Source: Pontivivens ytuae (GTDB taxonomy: Bacteria; Pseudomonadota; Alphaproteobacteria; Rhodobacterales; Rhodobacteraceae). Taken from it: a DNA stretch of 64,000 nt. The notes beneath the pieces were generated by a model, which worked only from the letters and a program-made list of their open reading frames with translations, was not told the origin of the DNA and made no database searches. Positions 9,067 to 16,995 of the stretch are shown piece after piece. The stretch lies in NCBI RefSeq assembly GCF_015679265.1, contig NZ_CP064942.1, forward strand, positions 620,001-684,000, given 5' to 3'. Both the position numbers and the translations under genes were made by a program. Every line of letters starts with the position of its first letter. Position 1 is the first letter of the stretch.

Positions 9067-9893
9067 CGGAAATTCGCTCCTTCGCTACGCTTGTGCACTC
9101 TACGCCGCGAGCGAATGCTCTTCCTATGGTTAATCCTCGGACATTGCTTGTAAACACAGCTTGACTGTTCGAAAGCTAATACACCAGCGATTCTCAAGAC
9201 GTCGATTCATTTCTAGAGACCAGGTACGCTCAGCGTCGCGCCGATTGATCGGGGCTTACCAAATCAGATAAGCTGATACAGCTGGATCGGGTTCAGCGTC
9301 GATACGCTGGCGGCATCCAATCCGCGGAGGGTTGGCCTCCATGGCTTGGTCGGGGTGCCAAGGGGTGTGACACATCCCTGGTCGATGGGATGGCTCCAAG
9401 GCAAGGGCAACTCCGACGTGCTCCCTTCCTGGTCCCGCTGAAGGCGTCTCCATGACATGGCGCGCATCCAATCTGCGCAAGGTTGGTCTCCACGACGTGG
9501 TCTTGGGTCCAGGGGGCAGGAACGCTACTTGATCGATGGGGTGCAGGGGAGAGCGAAGTCTTCTCGCGAGTGGTTGATCGGCGATACGATCTGTTGGCTC
9601 TGGAGCGGGCTGAATGCCCTGACAGCGCCAAAGGCCGGAGGGATGCAACGGGGGCGCGCAGCGGGACCCCTTGCCAAGATGCGTTGTATTACAACGCACA
9701 TCTTGCCTTCGCGCTTATCGCTGATTTGCAGAGATGGAACATACGTTCGTATGCACTGATGAAACCATGTTTCTGGATCCGGTTTCAAGCGGAATTGCGG
9801 TCACCGGAAATGCGTTTCAAAGCGCCGCCTTTCCCCGGACTCAATGATGCCGTATAGGGCTTTGGGGACTACATGCAAAAAGGGACATGAGGC
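9067..9893. other. Non-coding stretch with a tandem imperfect repeat
   Basis: This holds the promoter region of the minus-strand pair and, at 9308-9540, two copies of an 83-bp imperfect repeat. Several long open frames cross it on both strands, but none has coding character or a ribosome-binding site. I do not call a gene here. Confidence 0.5.
9308..9540. repeat. Imperfect direct repeat, 83 bp, 150-bp period
   Basis: Unit A (9308-9390) and unit B (9458-9540) start TGGC..GCATCCAAT and end with ATCGATGGG or GTCGATGGG. They align along most of their length with scattered substitutions and start exactly 150 bp apart. Possible explanations are a decayed duplication, a structured RNA or a DNA-binding array. 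Confidence 0.5.
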
Positions 9894-10220
9894 ATGGCGA
9901 AGATCGATCTGGAAAAGCTCTCGCTGGAGGAGCTGAAGCAGCTGGAAAAGGACGTGCAGGCCGCGATTGTGAGCTTCGAGAAACGAAAGCGGGAAGACGC
10001 CTTGGCCGCTATCGCAGCGGCGGCAAAAGAGCATGGCTTCAATCTCTCGGACCTGGTCAGCGAGGAGAAGCCCGCAAAGGGCCGCAAGCAGCCGCTGCCT
10101 CCGAAATACCAACATCCTGAAAACCCCTCCAAGACCTGGAGCGGGCGCGGTCGTCAGCCGGACTGGATCAAGGACGGTCTCGCCAGCGGCAAGGCTCTGG
10201 ATGATTTCCTGATCGCTTGA
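9894..10220 (+). CDS. H-NS family nucleoid protein
   Basis: A 108-residue H-NS/HvrA-type protein. The N-terminal half is a coiled-coil oligomerisation region (LSLEELKQLEKDVQAAIVSFEKRKRED). The C-terminal part (PKYQHPENPSKTWSGRGRQPDWI) is the H-NS DNA-binding module with its Gly-Arg core. Such proteins coat AT-rich, horizontally acquired DNA and silence it. Location beside the AT-rich RTX-like and DUF4760-like genes suggests it controls the island, though it could also act on the chromosome. The start at 9894 follows GGGACATGAGGC, with an AT-poor spacing that is acceptable. Confidence 0.88.
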   Translation: MAKIDLEKLSLEELKQLEKDVQAAIVSFEKRKREDALAAIAAAAKEHGFNLSDLVSEEKPAKGRKQPLPPKYQHPENPSKTWSGRGRQPDWIKDGLASGKALDDFLIA

Positions 10221-10707
10221 TCAAGCTCACTGCAGTAGCAACCGGCTCTGTCAAGAAGCGTACCATGTTATATGCATTTCGGTTAAACCCTTGGGGCGAT
10301 GCGCACATTGTACATGAAAAAAGTCACCCCAATAAGCTACAGGCGATGGTGTCAGGTCTAAACAGTGAGGTCCGTGCTAGATGACGAATAGATAGAAGGC
10401 TCGGCAAGCCAGCTCACACCAGATGCACCGGTACCGTCCCGCTTAACATGTCCAGCGGAACGAAAGAGCGATCAGCGACTTCGGAGTGATTTTCTGCCAC
10501 CGATTCAATTGGTTGTACGAAAGCTAAAAATGCCCCTCTCTTGACATCGCACCTCACTCAGTTCATAGTGGTAGGGTAGCTCACATTCGCGTGATGTCGC
10601 GCATTAATAACTTGTCCCGCGAATTCTAGAGAGCAAATCTTAACCTCGGTTAGATATGTCATTCGGCGCGGCGGTGTCGCATATCTGCTTATGAAAGGAG
10701 TGCAAGT
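10221..10707. other. Intergenic region upstream of the micro-ORF
   Basis: I see no convincing gene in this 487 bp. A short ATG frame at 10265 (39 codons) lacks a good ribosome-binding site. A sigma-70-like promoter is visible at 10541-10569. Confidence 0.5.
10541..10569 (+). promoter_or_regulatory. Sigma-70-like promoter candidate for the micro-ORF
   Basis: A perfect -35 box TTGACA (10541-10546), a 17-bp spacer and a -10-like CATAGT (10564-10569). It would give a leader of about 130 nt before the micro-ORF ATG at 10708. Confidence 0.45.
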
Positions 10708-10839
10708 ATGCATGCGCTAACAAAAATTTTCCGCGAAGGTACCGGTCCTGCGCCTCTCTCGAGTGCGTTGGATATGCTGCCCGCAGACGCGGAGGGAACA
10801 GGACCTGCCCCATGTCTTTTGGAAGGCACTGGTCCGTGA
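10708..10839 (+). CDS. 43-residue micro-ORF with three EGTGP repeats
   Basis: A short gene that I do not recognise. GAAAGGAG ends 8 bases before the ATG, an excellent ribosome-binding site. The peptide begins MHALTKIF. It carries REGTGPAP near residue 9, AEGTGPAP near residue 28 and ends in LEGTGP, with one Cys at residue 36. The three EGTGP units use different codons (GAA GGT ACC GGT CCT; GAG GGA ACA GGA CCT; GAA GGC ACT GGT CCG). This means the peptide, not the DNA, has been kept similar. A strong terminator follows 51 bp downstream, so it is a self-contained transcription unit. It could be a precursor of a modified peptide, a signalling peptide or a toxin. No modifying enzyme is adjacent. 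Confidence 0.6.
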   Translation: MHALTKIFREGTGPAPLSSALDMLPADAEGTGPAPCLLEGTGP

Positions 10840-10887
10840 AGTAGATCGCGCCACACAGCACTTGATCTTCTTTAAGAAGTAGTCTAG

Positions 10888-10916
10888 AAAACAGCTCCGC
10901 TCGCGGAGCTGTTTTT
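10888..10916 (+). terminator. Rho-independent terminator after the micro-ORF
   Basis: ACAGCTCCGC (10891-10900) pairs with GCGGAGCTGT (10903-10912), followed by TTTTATTTATT. This is one of the clearest terminators in the window and closes the micro-ORF unit before the next gene at 10939. Confidence 0.85.
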
Positions 10917-10938
10917 ATTTATTCTACACCTTGGGAGA

Positions 10939-11796
10939 ATGAAGTTGCTTACAATCTCCAGAAAGGAATTTGCTGTTGCACTACTAGTTTCAATTGGAGC
11001 TACAACCTTTTTAGTCTTGTCTTACGCAGCAGTTGATTATGCTATTTTAAGACACCTACCAAAGCAAGCCTATCTCAGAATATCTGATAATATTACTCCA
11101 ATAGTTATATTATTTTCCGCAATTACAGCCGGTACACTTGCCATGTTCAATATGGAAAGCGCGCGAAGAACAGCGCGTCTCCAGGAGACTCTCAGAGTTA
11201 TAAATAACTCAGAGCTTGATAGAGAATTTATAAAAGCCCGAAGCGCGTGGTCACAATACAAAGGAAACGGCGACATAGAATATGATGAAGATCTTGCAGC
11301 CGTAATTGCGATCATACTTCTCAAAACCATTGCATCTAGCCTAGAGAGAAAAGCCCTTCAAATTGAGCATGTAGACGTAGATAAGAAGGAAAGACTCAAT
11401 GAGGAGGTAGAGAATCTTAGAGATATCTCAAAGGATACAGAGCTCTTGAGAAGAGAGCTGCAGGATGGTATTTTTGTAATAACTTACCTCAATAGCTTCG
11501 AGCTTATCGCCATTGGGATTAATAAAAAGATTATCGATGAGGAGATGTATAGGCAGTGGCATGAAGGTCATTTCATAAATGTCTGGAACTGTTCAGTCGC
11601 CGCAGTCGGTGTTCTGAGGTATGTAAAGAAAAATAAGCGGTTATTTAAACAGTGGGAGCGCGTTGCCCGCCAATGGTCGGGAGAGAAAGGGGAAACGATT
11701 GCGGTTGTACCCCAATACAACTCTAGGCAGCTCGCCAAAATTACAATCGATTATCATGCAACCAAAAAAGCTTTGCGCAGAGAGCGCGAAAATTAA
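10939..11796 (+). CDS. Membrane protein, DUF4760-like
   Basis: A 285-residue protein from AT-rich DNA. Two N-terminal membrane segments are visible (about residues 12-32 and 48-68), followed by a helical cytoplasmic domain with VINNSELDREFIKAR and YLNSFELIAIGINKKIIDEEMYRQ. This layout resembles DUF4760 proteins, which are common on accessory islands and have no firm function. It lies downstream of the micro-ORF terminator, so it must have its own promoter in the 20-bp gap or be read through. A small hairpin follows at 11825-11840. Confidence 0.6.
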   Translation: MKLLTISRKEFAVALLVSIGATTFLVLSYAAVDYAILRHLPKQAYLRISDNITPIVILFSAITAGTLAMFNMESARRTARLQETLRVINNSELDREFIKARSAWSQYKGNGDIEYDEDLAAVIAIILLKTIASSLERKALQIEHVDVDKKERLNEEVENLRDISKDTELLRRELQDGIFVITYLNSFELIAIGINKKIIDEEMYRQWHEGHFINVWNCSVAAVGVLRYVKKNKRLFKQWERVARQWSGEKGETIAVVPQYNSRQLAKITIDYHATKKALRREREN

Positions 11797-11824
11797 TTCT
11801 CAACCCATCGCAAGATATGAATCC

Positions 11825-11840
11825 AGGGTTGCCCAACCCT
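11825..11840 (+). terminator. Weak hairpin terminator
   Basis: AGGGTT (11825-11830) and AACCCT (11835-11840) form a 6-bp stem with a GCCC loop, followed by GATTTAG. The T-tract is poor, so it may be only partly effective. Confidence 0.4.
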
Positions 11841-11880
11841 GATTTAGAATTAATTAATAAATTTCTGTTATAATTCCACC

Positions 11881-12618
11881 ATGGATAATTATGACAGTGA
11901 TAAGTTGGCGCGTGACGCTAAGGCTGCTGTAGATCACGATGATCTACAGAATGAGATTGCAGGGCGGGAGGTTGGCCGCCTGAGCCGCTTCTTTGCGGAA
12001 GCCGCACGGAATGCGGCAGAGCAGCAACGCAAGGAGCGCGAGCGCTCACACGAGCAGACCGCGCTTCAACTCATACTGGCCAAGAATGCGGAATATGCCG
12101 CGCTGTATCGCGACACCATGGATTTGTTGGTCAAGGCCGAAGCCGCGACCGAAACCGCGTTGGCACAGGCGGATACGCGCCGTATCGAGGCGAAAGAGGC
12201 GCTGGACACCCTTCTCGCCAATGCTGCACGTCTGGAAGACGGCACGGTTGTCTTTCTCGATGCGCAAGGGCGTGTGCGTGATGAAGCTGGGGCTGTGCTG
12301 GAGGACATCTCCGCAGACGCGGTGTCATGGCCGGACGGAGCGCCCCGCTATGAAAGCTTTGAGGCTGTCCGGGATGCATCGGAGACTGCACAGGCCGCAT
12401 ACGATCGTATTCTCCACTACCAGGTAGATGTGCTCGGCCATGCGCGGGACCGCCTGAGCGATGAGGGCAATCCTCCGGATCTGGAGGAGTTGGAAGAGAT
12501 CAATCGCGTCATTCGCGAGGATATGCCGCCGTCCATCGGCCGCGAGATGGCGGCGTTCGAAGCCGACGTGCCGGAGACGGCGATGCCAACCGCCGCGCTC
12601 GATATTCCAAAGCTCTGA
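11881..12618 (+). CDS. Hypothetical coiled-coil protein
   Basis: A 245-residue hydrophilic protein, Ala/Glu/Arg-rich with heptad-like stretches (residues 30-100), then an acidic, Pro-containing C-terminal half. It has no signal peptide, membrane segment or catalytic motif. I do not recognise the family. Being encoded near recombinases and a coupling protein, it may belong to the mobile element's own functions, but nothing in the sequence proves that. It converges on the next gene with a gap of 3 bp. ATG at 11881. Confidence 0.55.
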   Translation: MDNYDSDKLARDAKAAVDHDDLQNEIAGREVGRLSRFFAEAARNAAEQQRKERERSHEQTALQLILAKNAEYAALYRDTMDLLVKAEAATETALAQADTRRIEAKEALDTLLANAARLEDGTVVFLDAQGRVRDEAGAVLEDISADAVSWPDGAPRYESFEAVRDASETAQAAYDRILHYQVDVLGHARDRLSDEGNPPDLEELEEINRVIREDMPPSIGREMAAFEADVPETAMPTAALDIPKL

Positions 12619-12621
12619 TTT

Positions 12622-12972
12622 TCATTCTTCTCCAAAGCTGCCGCAGGCATCCTGGATCACGGCTAGAATGATCGCCTGCGGATGCAGGTCCGGGTATTGA
12701 GCCATGACAGTGCGGATCTGCTGGTGACGCTCGGCCTGCAGAGCTTGCGTTTCATACCACCCGTTTATGCAGGTCATGATGTGGTCGTGCTGACCCGTCT
12801 GGGAGGCAACGATGTTCGTCATGACAATCGAAGTGCGAAAGAAGGAGTCCTGTGCGCTGTCCTCCCAGCTCAGAACACTTGCACTGGTAAAGTCGTCGGC
12901 TTGAACAAGCTGGGGATAAGTCAGCGCTATTCCGAAAAGCGCCTTCATCAGAAGCTGTCTGGATGGGATCAT
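12622..12972 (-). CDS. Small secreted protein, Rap1a/Tai-like pattern
   Basis: A 116-residue protein with a signal peptide (LMKALFGIALTYPQLVQA). The mature domain has CINGWYE ... QYPDLHPQAIILAVIQDACG. This order (Cys-x-x-Gly-Trp/Tyr, then a HP..A..l...aC helix) resembles the Rap1a/Tai immunity-type fold of small periplasmic proteins, which is also found in unrelated exported proteins. No toxin gene is adjacent. The similarity is a pattern match only, so the role is open. Confidence 0.5.
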   Translation of the reverse strand: MIPSRQLLMKALFGIALTYPQLVQADDFTSASVLSWEDSAQDSFFRTSIVMTNIVASQTGQHDHIMTCINGWYETQALQAERHQQIRTVMAQYPDLHPQAIILAVIQDACGSFGEE

Positions 12973-13137
12973 AATCGAAGGATTTTGATCACGAAGGCAG
13001 TTTACTATGATTATTCGAATTTTGTATATTGATGTGGCAGAACTCTGCTGTTCGCAGGGCTCTTCTCTCGCCGCAGACCCAACGCCACCGCCCGGCTCAG
13101 AAAGGTTCGTTTCTGAGCAGCGGAAAGGCGGTGCACC

Positions 13138-13737
13138 ATGACGGTCTGGCCCATCATCGAAACTTCGGGGCAGCGCATCGGCTATGCCCGTGTCTCCACG
13201 AAGGACCAGAAGCTACGGATGCAGCGCGATGCCCTCAAGGCCGTCGCCTGTCATGCGATCTACGAGGATCACGGGGTCTCCGGGGCAAAGGCCAGCCGCA
13301 GCGGTCTCGATGCCATGCTGGGACAGCTGAAGGCCGGAGATACTGTCGTGGTCTTCAAGCTCGACCGCCTGGGCCGCTCCGTGTTGCATCTCGCCGATCT
13401 GCTGGTCCGCTTCGAGCGGGAGGGCATTCACTTCTGCTCGTTGAGCGAGGGGATCAATACGGCCACGCCCGGCGGCAAGCTGGTCTATCACCTGTTCAGC
13501 GCCTTTGCCGAGTTCCAGCGCGATATCATCGCCGAGAACACGCAGGCCGGGCTGGATGCGGCCCGCCGCAGGGGCAAGAGGCTGGGTCGTCCGCCTGTGA
13601 TTGATCTGGAAACCGTATTGGAAGCGCATCGCCTCATTGCGCAGGACGATGTGAGCCTGGCGGAAGCGGCGCGTCGGCTGGGGGTCTCCCGTGCAACGCT
13701 GGGGCGGGCGATCCGGCGCGTGGAACAATCTCCGTAA
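13138..13737 (+). CDS. Serine recombinase (resolvase/invertase family)
   Basis: A 199-residue small serine recombinase that cuts and rejoins DNA. The N-terminal catalytic domain shows IGYARVSTKDQ (nucleophile Ser near residue 21), VVVFKLDRLGRS and AEFQRDIIAENT. The C-terminal helix-turn-helix is LAEAARRLGVSRATLGRAIR. It is the usual length for a Tn3-type resolvase or invertase. AAAGGCGG stands 6-7 bases before the ATG at 13138. No matching inverted-repeat switch or res site was recognised nearby. It probably serves multimer resolution or inversion within the island. Confidence 0.92.
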   Translation: MTVWPIIETSGQRIGYARVSTKDQKLRMQRDALKAVACHAIYEDHGVSGAKASRSGLDAMLGQLKAGDTVVVFKLDRLGRSVLHLADLLVRFEREGIHFCSLSEGINTATPGGKLVYHLFSAFAEFQRDIIAENTQAGLDAARRRGKRLGRPPVIDLETVLEAHRLIAQDDVSLAEAARRLGVSRATLGRAIRRVEQSP

Positions 13738-14387
13738 TCGCATGCCATCCAGGACAATGTGCGAATTGCGCTGTTTTCGGATCACGCGCGGAAACTTTTT
13801 TCGCGCTGGAAGTAACAAAATGCGCCAACCCCTTTCGTTCACGTCATATTGACCCGATATACATAGGTATACCAAGTTGATTTCTTGCCGTTTCGGGAGC
13901 TGATCTCTCGATCTGGCCCTAATTCAGGAGTGCATCATGGCACAGTCGCCCTTCGATGCTCGCCCCGCGAACTATCGCGGCAGCACACATATCAGGTGCG
14001 GTCCTTTCAGTCCGGCGTTCCGGCGAGCCTTGTCAGCGCCCTAGGCCAGACACAACCATACTAAGAGACCGCCAATCGAATTGGTGTGATGCGAATAAGC
14101 CCAATGCGAATGCGTTTTGGGCACTAGAGAAACTCGGCCTGGAGGGCTTGGAAATGAAGCATGCAATGTCGGCTGAATTGGCGCAATTCAGGGCTCAAGA
14201 AGTTTCTTTGCCTTAAAGATCAATGCCATCGCCGAATTTAGCGATTTCGGGCATTTGTTTCGCCCTTGATCGCACCCCGGCGAAGCCGAAATGACTGAGT
14301 AAGACAACAATCCTGTCTTTTCGACCGGAATAACTCGGCCCCCTTGGGCCGGGAACAGAGTCGCCTACGAAAGTGAAAGGAGTTGCT
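13738..14387. other. Intergenic region, possible gene remnant
   Basis: 650 bp without a clear gene. An ATG at 13937 with CAGGAG upstream opens a 35-codon frame beginning MAQSPFDARPANYRG that stops at 14044. A different frame just downstream ends in ALEKLGLEGLEMKHAMSAEL. These may be pieces of one decayed gene. A hairpin CGGCCCCCTTGGGCCG lies near 14337. Confidence 0.35.
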
Positions 14388-14681
14388 ATGCAGAATAACG
14401 ATCCCCGGGATCAAATGCCTGGACCGGGTCGCGATATGCGGGGTGGGTTCAAGACCATTGTGGCCGCGATGATCGCCCTGCTGCTCGGCGGTTTAATGGC
14501 CAAACACACCGTGGATTACATCGCCATGGTTGCGGCCATGAGCTACCCGCCCGAAATCGTGGACCTTTTCGAGATCGCCTGGACGCTTCTTTGCTACCCG
14601 TTCGTGTTCTTCGCAGCGCGGGCCAGCGTCCTTTTCGCGGTCACGGCGGCAGGCGTCTATCTCGCCAGCCGCCTCATGTAA
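14388..14681 (+). CDS. Small membrane protein upstream of coupling protein
   Basis: A 97-residue protein with two membrane segments: IVAAMIALLLGGLMA around residues 24-40, and a second from about residue 65 to the end. It starts MQNNDPRDQMPGPGRDMRGG. I chose the ATG at 14388 because AAAGGAG lies 6 bases upstream; a GTG at 14373 in frame is less likely. It begins the block of small genes that leads into the VirD4-like gene. It may supply a membrane anchor for the coupling protein, which lacks its own. That role is inferred from position. Confidence 0.65.
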   Translation: MQNNDPRDQMPGPGRDMRGGFKTIVAAMIALLLGGLMAKHTVDYIAMVAAMSYPPEIVDLFEIAWTLLCYPFVFFAARASVLFAVTAAGVYLASRLM

Positions 14682-14705
14682 CCGAAGCCAATCAAGGAGA
14701 TGAAC

Positions 14706-14930
14706 ATGGCTGAACTTCCCGAATACATAGAAATCAAGCCGATGAAGGCCCTGCGCAATGGCATGCTCGGAGGCAGTGGAGTCTGCGGCTTCGTCGCATG
14801 GGGTGCGCTGCAGGGAGGACACGGCGGCACGTTCCTGATCATGGGCGCTGCCGGTGCGATCCTTCTCTACATCGCCACCAAGATCAAGACCACCAAGAAG
14901 CTGAAGCGCTACGGCGGGGTCTACGAGTAA
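14706..14930 (+). CDS. Small membrane protein in coupling-protein operon
   Basis: A 74-residue protein with one or two hydrophobic segments (NGMLGGSGVCGFVAWGAL and FLIMGAAGAILLYIA) and a basic tail (KIKTTKKLKRYGG). I start at ATG 14706 because AAGGAG lies 6 bases upstream of it; the ATG at 14700 is too close to that site. It sits between the other small membrane protein and the VirD4-like ATPase. Function unknown, probably the same membrane complex. Confidence 0.65.
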   Translation: MAELPEYIEIKPMKALRNGMLGGSGVCGFVAWGALQGGHGGTFLIMGAAGAILLYIATKIKTTKKLKRYGGVYE

Positions 14931-14995
14931 ACCGATGTTGTCCGCCGGGCGCTCGCGCAGCGCCCGGCGGTGTCGTTTCCAGGACGGAGCCTCCC

Positions 14996-16633
14996 ATGAC
15001 CTTCGATCAGCATGCCTATGGTTCGGCCCGCTTCGCCACCGCTGCCGAGATCCGCGCCGCCGGGTTGTTCGGATCGCGCGGCCCGGAGTTCGGGCATCTC
15101 GGACGCAAGTTCCTGCGCCACTGGAATGGCGGTGGGGTGCGTGTGACAGGCGGATCGGGCAGCGGCAAGACCAGCCAGATCGTGGTGCCCGTGATCCTCG
15201 GAGCCCCCGACGCCCGCTTCGTCGTCCTCGACTTCAAGAACGGCGAGATCAGCCGGATCATCGAGCCGCACTGCGCCCGGGCCGGGATCCCGTTCCATAC
15301 CATCGATCCCTACGGCGTGACCGATCTTCCCAACCAGCGCGTCTCGCTGCTCTCCCACCTGACGCCGGGCTCCGCGATGCTGGTCCCCGACAGCCAGCGC
15401 TTCTGGCGCGCCCTCCTGCCCGACAGCGGCGGGGACGGGCGCTTCTTCGACCAGACCGGTCGCCGCTTCGGCGATGCCATAACCCGCATGGATGTCGCCC
15501 TGCAGGGCGGCACGTCGTTCACCGCGCTCTACAGCCTGGTGCTGCTGGCCCGCGCCGACTTCGACGCCTTCCTGCGCCTCCCCGAACAGGCCAGCGACCG
15601 CCTGCCGCCCGATGTGCTCGCCACCTGCGCCGAGATGCGGGCGATGTATGACGATGCAGCCCGCACCTTCGAGTCCGTCATGGCGGGCCTGACCAACAGC
15701 CTCGCCTTCATGGCCGATCCCAACCTGCAGGCCACGCTGGTCGATGACAGCCTCGCCGATGCTCCGCTCTCGGTGATCGCCGATCCGGAGCCCGGCCCGG
15801 TCATCGTCTCCCTGATCTTGCCTGACGAGCTGCTGGAGGTGCTGGCTCCGATGGTCCGCGCCTTCATCTCCGCGATCCGCACCGCCAAGAAGGCCCGGCC
15901 CGATGCGCCGCCCGTCCATCTCCTGATCGATGAGGCCGCCCGCATGGGCCGCTTCGAGGAACTGGCCAAGATGGTGGCCGTGGACCGCGCCGCCGGGATC
16001 GTGCCCTGGCTGTTCTACCAGGACGATGGCCAGATCGCCCGCAATCTCGGCCCCACCGGCAAGGCGACGCTGGAGGCCAATGCCGCCCTGATGCTCGATC
16101 TCGGCGGCGGCATCCGCGACTATGAGACCGCCCGGGCCCGCTCCGAGACGCTGGGCCACCGCACCCTCGCCATGGCCGATCCGCTCACCCAGACCCGCGC
16201 ACGGGCCCAGGCCCAGGAGCTGCGCCGCCGGCTGGTGCTCGAAGGCGCGGACCCGCTGGAGATCGGACCGAAGCTCTGGCAGCTCGATTACGAGGCCAAT
16301 CACCGCACGCTGATGCGCAAGGCCCTGATGGAGCCCGAGGAGCTGCTGAGCCTGCCCGCCGACCGGATGCTGGTGCAGGCCCGCGGCTACCGCCTGCGGC
16401 CCTTCCTCGCCGGAAAGCGCCCTTACTTCACCCAGGCGCGCTTCGCCGGGCGGTTCTTCCCCAACCCGAACGAGGACCAGGATCTCGGCACCGTGCGCAT
16501 CGCCACCCGCTGGGGCATGCGCCGCCGCCGGATCGTCGAGGCCCCGCTGCCGGATCGCCTCCAGCACCTCCCGCAATATGCGGGCGGCCTCCGCCCCTTC
16601 CGCCATGTCGAGGGCTTCGCGCCCGCGCCGTAA
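14996..16633 (+). CDS. VirD4/TraG-type conjugal coupling ATPase
   Basis: A 545-residue ATPase of the type IV coupling protein family, which brings relaxosome DNA to a secretion channel. The start YGSARFATAAEIRAAGL is the classic post-membrane segment. Walker A is GGSGSGKTSQ (about residues 51-60) and Walker B VHLLIDEAARMG (about 306-317). The N-terminal membrane domain normally present is absent, and two separate small membrane proteins are encoded just upstream. I chose the ATG at 14996, since upstream in-frame codons overlap the previous gene in a different register. No relaxase or mating-channel genes are visible, so this looks like a mobilisation remnant or a module that borrows another system. 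Confidence 0.85.
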   Translation: MTFDQHAYGSARFATAAEIRAAGLFGSRGPEFGHLGRKFLRHWNGGGVRVTGGSGSGKTSQIVVPVILGAPDARFVVLDFKNGEISRIIEPHCARAGIPFHTIDPYGVTDLPNQRVSLLSHLTPGSAMLVPDSQRFWRALLPDSGGDGRFFDQTGRRFGDAITRMDVALQGGTSFTALYSLVLLARADFDAFLRLPEQASDRLPPDVLATCAEMRAMYDDAARTFESVMAGLTNSLAFMADPNLQATLVDDSLADAPLSVIADPEPGPVIVSLILPDELLEVLAPMVRAFISAIRTAKKARPDAPPVHLLIDEAARMGRFEELAKMVAVDRAAGIVPWLFYQDDGQIARNLGPTGKATLEANAALMLDLGGGIRDYETARARSETLGHRTLAMADPLTQTRARAQAQELRRRLVLEGADPLEIGPKLWQLDYEANHRTLMRKALMEPEELLSLPADRMLVQARGYRLRPFLAGKRPYFTQARFAGRFFPNPNEDQDLGTVRIATRWGMRRRRIVEAPLPDRLQHLPQYAGGLRPFRHVEGFAPAP

Positions 16634-16675
16634 CCCGCCAACCCGAGAGACCATCAGCAAGCAAAGGAGACCACC

Positions 16676-16993
16676 ATGTCCGATGATCGCAAGAAGCAGC
16701 CCGTGGAGCATCTGCGCGAGGGCGCCCTGCGCGCCAGCGTCTGGGAGAACCCCGGTCCCCACGGCCCACAGCACAAGGTCACCTTCAGCCGCACCTACCG
16801 CGACCAGGACGGGGCCTTCCACGAGACGGGCAGCTTCGGAGCCAAGGATCTGCTCGGCCTCCAGCACCTGGCAGGCCGCGCGCATGATGCCTTGCGCACC
16901 CGCCGCCAGGACCAGCAGCGCGATCAGGCCGAGCAACAGCCTGCGCGGGACGGCAGCCGCACCCGCCGCCGCGACGAAGACCGGGAGCGCTGA
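16676..16993 (+). CDS. Small conserved mobile-element protein
   Basis: A 105-residue protein. Its core (GALRASVWENPGP ... VTFSRTYRDQDGAFHETGSF ... LLGLQHLAGRAHD) resembles a short family seen repeatedly on plasmids and integrative elements, next to conjugation or mobilisation genes. It has no known catalytic residues. The tail is Arg/Asp/Gln-rich. GGAG lies 8-9 bases before the ATG. It follows the VirD4-like gene by 42 bp and is separated from the next gene by 2 bp, so it is part of the same operon. Confidence 0.7.
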   Translation: MSDDRKKQPVEHLREGALRASVWENPGPHGPQHKVTFSRTYRDQDGAFHETGSFGAKDLLGLQHLAGRAHDALRTRRQDQQRDQAEQQPARDGSRTRRRDEDRER

Positions 16994-16995
16994 GC

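Noticed and set aside
9256..9759. Several open frames over the 150-bp repeat
   Set aside because: None has a ribosome-binding site or recognisable composition, and the repeat copies fall in different frames.
10265..10384. 39-codon frame before the micro-ORF
   Set aside because: No good ribosome-binding site and no internal repeat or hydrophobic pattern; could not be supported.
10640..10861. 73-codon minus-strand frame over the micro-ORF
   Set aside because: It is the antisense of the EGTGP gene, which has the better ribosome-binding site and a matching terminator.
12622..13137. Toxin-antitoxin pair around the Rap1a-like gene
   Set aside because: Neighbours are a coiled-coil protein and a recombinase; neither resembles a toxin.
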